A DNA stretch of 64,000 bases from positions 6,262,001 to 6,326,000 of the forward strand of contig NZ_JAOBTQ010000001.1 in assembly GCF_033366695.1 (NCBI RefSeq), given 5' to 3'. Under the pieces are notes generated by a model that worked only from the letters and a program-made list of their open reading frames with translations, did no database searches and was not told the DNA's origin. Origin of the DNA: Streptomyces sp. SCL15-4 (GTDB taxonomy: Bacteria; Actinomycetota; Actinomycetes; Streptomycetales; Streptomycetaceae). Each line of letters starts with the position of its first letter. Positions within the stretch are counted from its first letter, which is position 1. Both the position numbers and the translations under genes were made by a program. Below are positions 62,429 through 64,000 of this stretch, in pieces.

Positions 62429-64000
62429 CTACGGCACATTGGTAAGCAGTGCTGAGAGGTCGGCTGCGGCTCCGCTGTGCCCGGCGGGTGCGGGTTGGCG
62501 GCCGGCACCGGGGCCGGCGTGCCCGAACCAGACGCTCGCGTAGCCCTGTTGCGGATGCATCTCGACTGGCGCGGCACCAACCCGGCCACCCCGGCGAGCC
62601 CGGGGCCGCAGGCGGCGGGCAGGGGTGAGGGGCCGCGCTGCGGGTACCCGGCCGGGAACGCGATCAGGGAAAGGGCAGACCGATGAGGCACAGGAACCCG
62701 CGCGGCTCGGGCGCCAAGGGCCCCGACGAGCTGCGCCGGCAGATCGAACAGACCCGGGGCCGGCTCGGCGGCACCGTCGGCCGGCTGAGGGGCCGCGCCG
62801 AATCTGACCGGCCGGGCCCGGACGCGGGCCGCGGACCTGAGGGACAAGGCCGGCGCCATGACCGTACAACTGCGCTCCGGCGCCGCCCACGCGGGACACG
62901 GAGCCCAGGACCGGACGGCCAGGGCCGGACACCTGGTGCAGGACCGGGCGGCCAGGGCGGGACACCTCGTGCAGGACCGGGCCGCCAAGGCGGGCGGCCG
63001 GGTGCAGGAAGGCGCGGCCAGGGCCGGCCGCCTGGTGCAGGAGCGGGCCGGGCACGGCGGGCACCTGCTGCGGGACCGGACGGCGCACGCCGGGCACACC
63101 GCGCGGCACGACCTGCGGCTGCCGCGACCGGTGCGCGGGACCGTGCGCGCCGCGCTGCGCCACCCCCGGCCGGCGATGCTCGCCGGCGCGCGGTCGGTGC
63201 CGCCCTCGTCGGCGCGGCCGTGGTCTGGCGCCGGGTCGACCGCGGCGGCCGGTGAGCCGCTGACACGGGCGCAGCCGCAGCACCTGCGGGTCGTGGTCGC
63301 TGATCTGGTCGTGGAACTCCGAGTTGATGTGCACGCTGTCGTAGTCGAAGTCACCGCCGCGGCGGATCGCCGGGCTGATCAGGATCTGGTCCAGGACCTG
63401 CTGGTTGCCCTGGTAGTCATAGGTGTAGCGCTCGCTCCTCGGCAGGGACTTGATCGCCGACCACAGCGCGCCGTCGTCCTCCAGGATCTTCGTGGTGCCG
63501 GAGAACTCGAAGTCGTTCATGTCGCCGAGCGCGATCACGTCCGCGTTCTTCTGCGCGGCCAGAATGTCCTTGACGAACGCGTTCACCGCGGTCGCCTGGG
63601 CGTGCCGCTGGATCTCCGAGCCGCGCACCGGGGGCTGGTACTGCGAGGTCAGAGCCTGGTCGCCGCCCTTGGAGTTCAGGTGGTTGGCGATCACGAACAC
63701 GGTCTTGCCGCGGAAGACGAACTCGCCCGCGAGCGGCTTGCGGCTGTTGCTCCACGCCGCGTTCGCCGGGTCGATCCGGCCCGGCGACACCGTCAGCCGC
63801 GCCTTGCCGTGCACCTTGGCGACCCCGACCGCGGTGGTCGAGTCGCCGCCCGCGCGGTCCGTGAAGGAGACCCGCTCGGGGTTGAACAGGAACACCTGGC
63901 GGATGTTGCCGCCGGGCTCGCCGCCGTCCTGGCCGTCGACCGGGTTGACCGAACGCCAGTCGTACACCGGGCCGCCCGCCGCGGCGATGGCGTCGATCAG
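62429..64000 (-). CDS. Endonuclease/exonuclease/phosphatase-family protein, partial, with read-through extension
   Basis: The gene enters from the right window edge; only its C-terminal part is seen. Family motifs are ANHLNSKGGDQAL, VIALGDMNDFEFSG, and the catalytic ISDHDPQVLR (Asp-His), as in DNase I-like phosphodiesterases and extracellular nucleases. Homology ends after VLRLRP at 63266, where a stop would be expected, but the next codon reads TGT. The frame stays open for about 280 more codons, antisense through the DUF3618 gene, to TAG at 62429. I treat 63266-64000 as the real protein and the rest as accidental extension caused by a lost stop codon. Confidence 0.7.
   Translation of the reverse strand: MIDAIAAAGGPVYDWRSVNPVDGQDGGEPGGNIRQVFLFNPERVSFTDRAGGDSTTAVGVAKVHGKARLTVSPGRIDPANAAWSNSRKPLAGEFVFRGKTVFVIANHLNSKGGDQALTSQYQPPVRGSEIQRHAQATAVNAFVKDILAAQKNADVIALGDMNDFEFSGTTKILEDDGALWSAIKSLPRSERYTYDYQGNQQVLDQILISPAIRRGGDFDYDSVHINSEFHDQISDHDPQVLRLRPCQRLTGRRGRPGARPRPRRRGRHRPRAGEHRRPGVAQRGAHGPAHRSRQPQVVPRGVPGVRRPVPQQVPAVPGPLLHQAAGPGRAFLHPAARLGGPVLHEVSRPGRPVLHQVSGPGRPVLGSVSRVGGAGAQLYGHGAGLVPQVRGPRPGPAGQIRRGPSAGRRCRRAGPGSVRSAGAARRGPWRPSRAGSCASSVCPFPDRVPGRVPAARPLTPARRLRPRARRGGRVGAAPVEMHPQQGYASVWFGHAGPGAGRQPAPAGHSGAAADLSALLTNVP
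62683..63255 (+). pseudogene. DUF3618 protein gene with two compensating frameshifts
   Basis: The N-terminus is a DUF3618 domain (PDELRRQIEQTRGRLGGTVG from residue 13). At about 62801-62804 an extra base moves the family pattern to the next frame, where LTGRARTRAADLRDKAGAM and a string of 11-residue repeats (RAARAGHLVQD-like: DRTARAGHLVQ, DRAARAGHLVQ, GAARAGRLVQE) run to about 63187. There one base is missing, and the original frame resumes with AVGAALVGAAVVWRRVDRGG, a membrane helix and basic end. The nominal frame is uninterrupted from ATG 62683 to 63255, but its middle third is a nonsense Gly/Arg/Pro sequence. GAAAGGG precedes the start. Confidence 0.7.

Overview
This is a high-GC actinobacterial chromosome segment, almost certainly Streptomyces. 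The evidence is extreme third-position G/C, frequent GTG starts, the sporulation regulator gene whiA, the RNA polymerase-binding protein RbpA, a mycothiol-dependent-type enzyme, and gene orders typical of the Streptomyces core (uvrC-rapZ-yvcK-whiA, gap-pgk-tpiA-secG, tkt-tal-zwf-opcA-pgl, sufR-sufB-sufD-Rieske-sufC-sufS-sufU-sufT). There is no prophage, plasmid region, CRISPR array, rRNA or tRNA that I can recognise.

Layout. 0-5.2 kb: end of a VOC protein, alkyltransferase ogt, a secreted glycerophosphodiesterase, a stand-alone MHYT membrane protein and uvrB. 5.2-10.6 kb: a TerD protein, a TerC transporter behind a likely manganese riboswitch, a Ca2+/H+ antiporter, a MITE-like inverted repeat, and an MFS symporter divergent from aroQ. 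10.6-15 kb: a polar amino acid ABC importer, a metallo-beta-lactamase-fold hydrolase and a DinB/maleylpyruvate isomerase-family enzyme. 15-21 kb: uvrA, a PfkB sugar kinase, a Rieske lipoprotein and an HTH regulator. 21.7-30 kb: the uvrC-rapZ-yvcK-whiA operon and a secreted zinc carboxypeptidase. 30-44 kb: nearly all of lower glycolysis and the pentose phosphate pathway (gap, pgk, tpiA, pgi, pgl, opcA, zwf, tal, tkt), interrupted by secG, rbpA and an MFS exporter. 44-50 kb: heme O and heme A synthases (ctaB, ctaA), a tandem duplication, a nucleotidyltransferase and an ABC-2 exporter. 50-58 kb: an AAC(3)-like acetyltransferase and the complete SUF iron-sulfur operon. 58-64 kb: an SMR efflux protein with a broken TetR gene, dapD, a SigE-family sigma factor with a membrane partner, a dapA homologue, a frameshifted DUF3618 gene and part of an exonuclease/phosphatase-superfamily protein.

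The clearest cross-cutting signal is a regulatory one. Five promoters (ogt, uvrB, uvrA, uvrC and an uncharacterised MFS exporter at 34.5 kb) fit the RecA-independent, PafBC-type DNA-damage promoter tTGTCRgtg-N8-TAnnnT with exact spacing. This ties nucleotide excision repair, direct alkyl repair and one transporter into a single predicted regulon. At three of these genes the -10 element ends 6-7 bases before the start codon, which predicts leaderless mRNAs; at least seven other genes in the window look the same.

Other points worth attention are the yybP-ykoY-like riboswitch before terC, a palindromic repeat inserted in frame in ctaB, a 237-bp tandem duplication with about 98% identity, a predicted WhiA site inside yvcK, and clustered lesions (TetR remnant, DUF3618 frameshifts, lost exonuclease stop codon) at the right end. 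I did not find a wholly new multi-gene system; the novelty is in regulation and small-scale structure.
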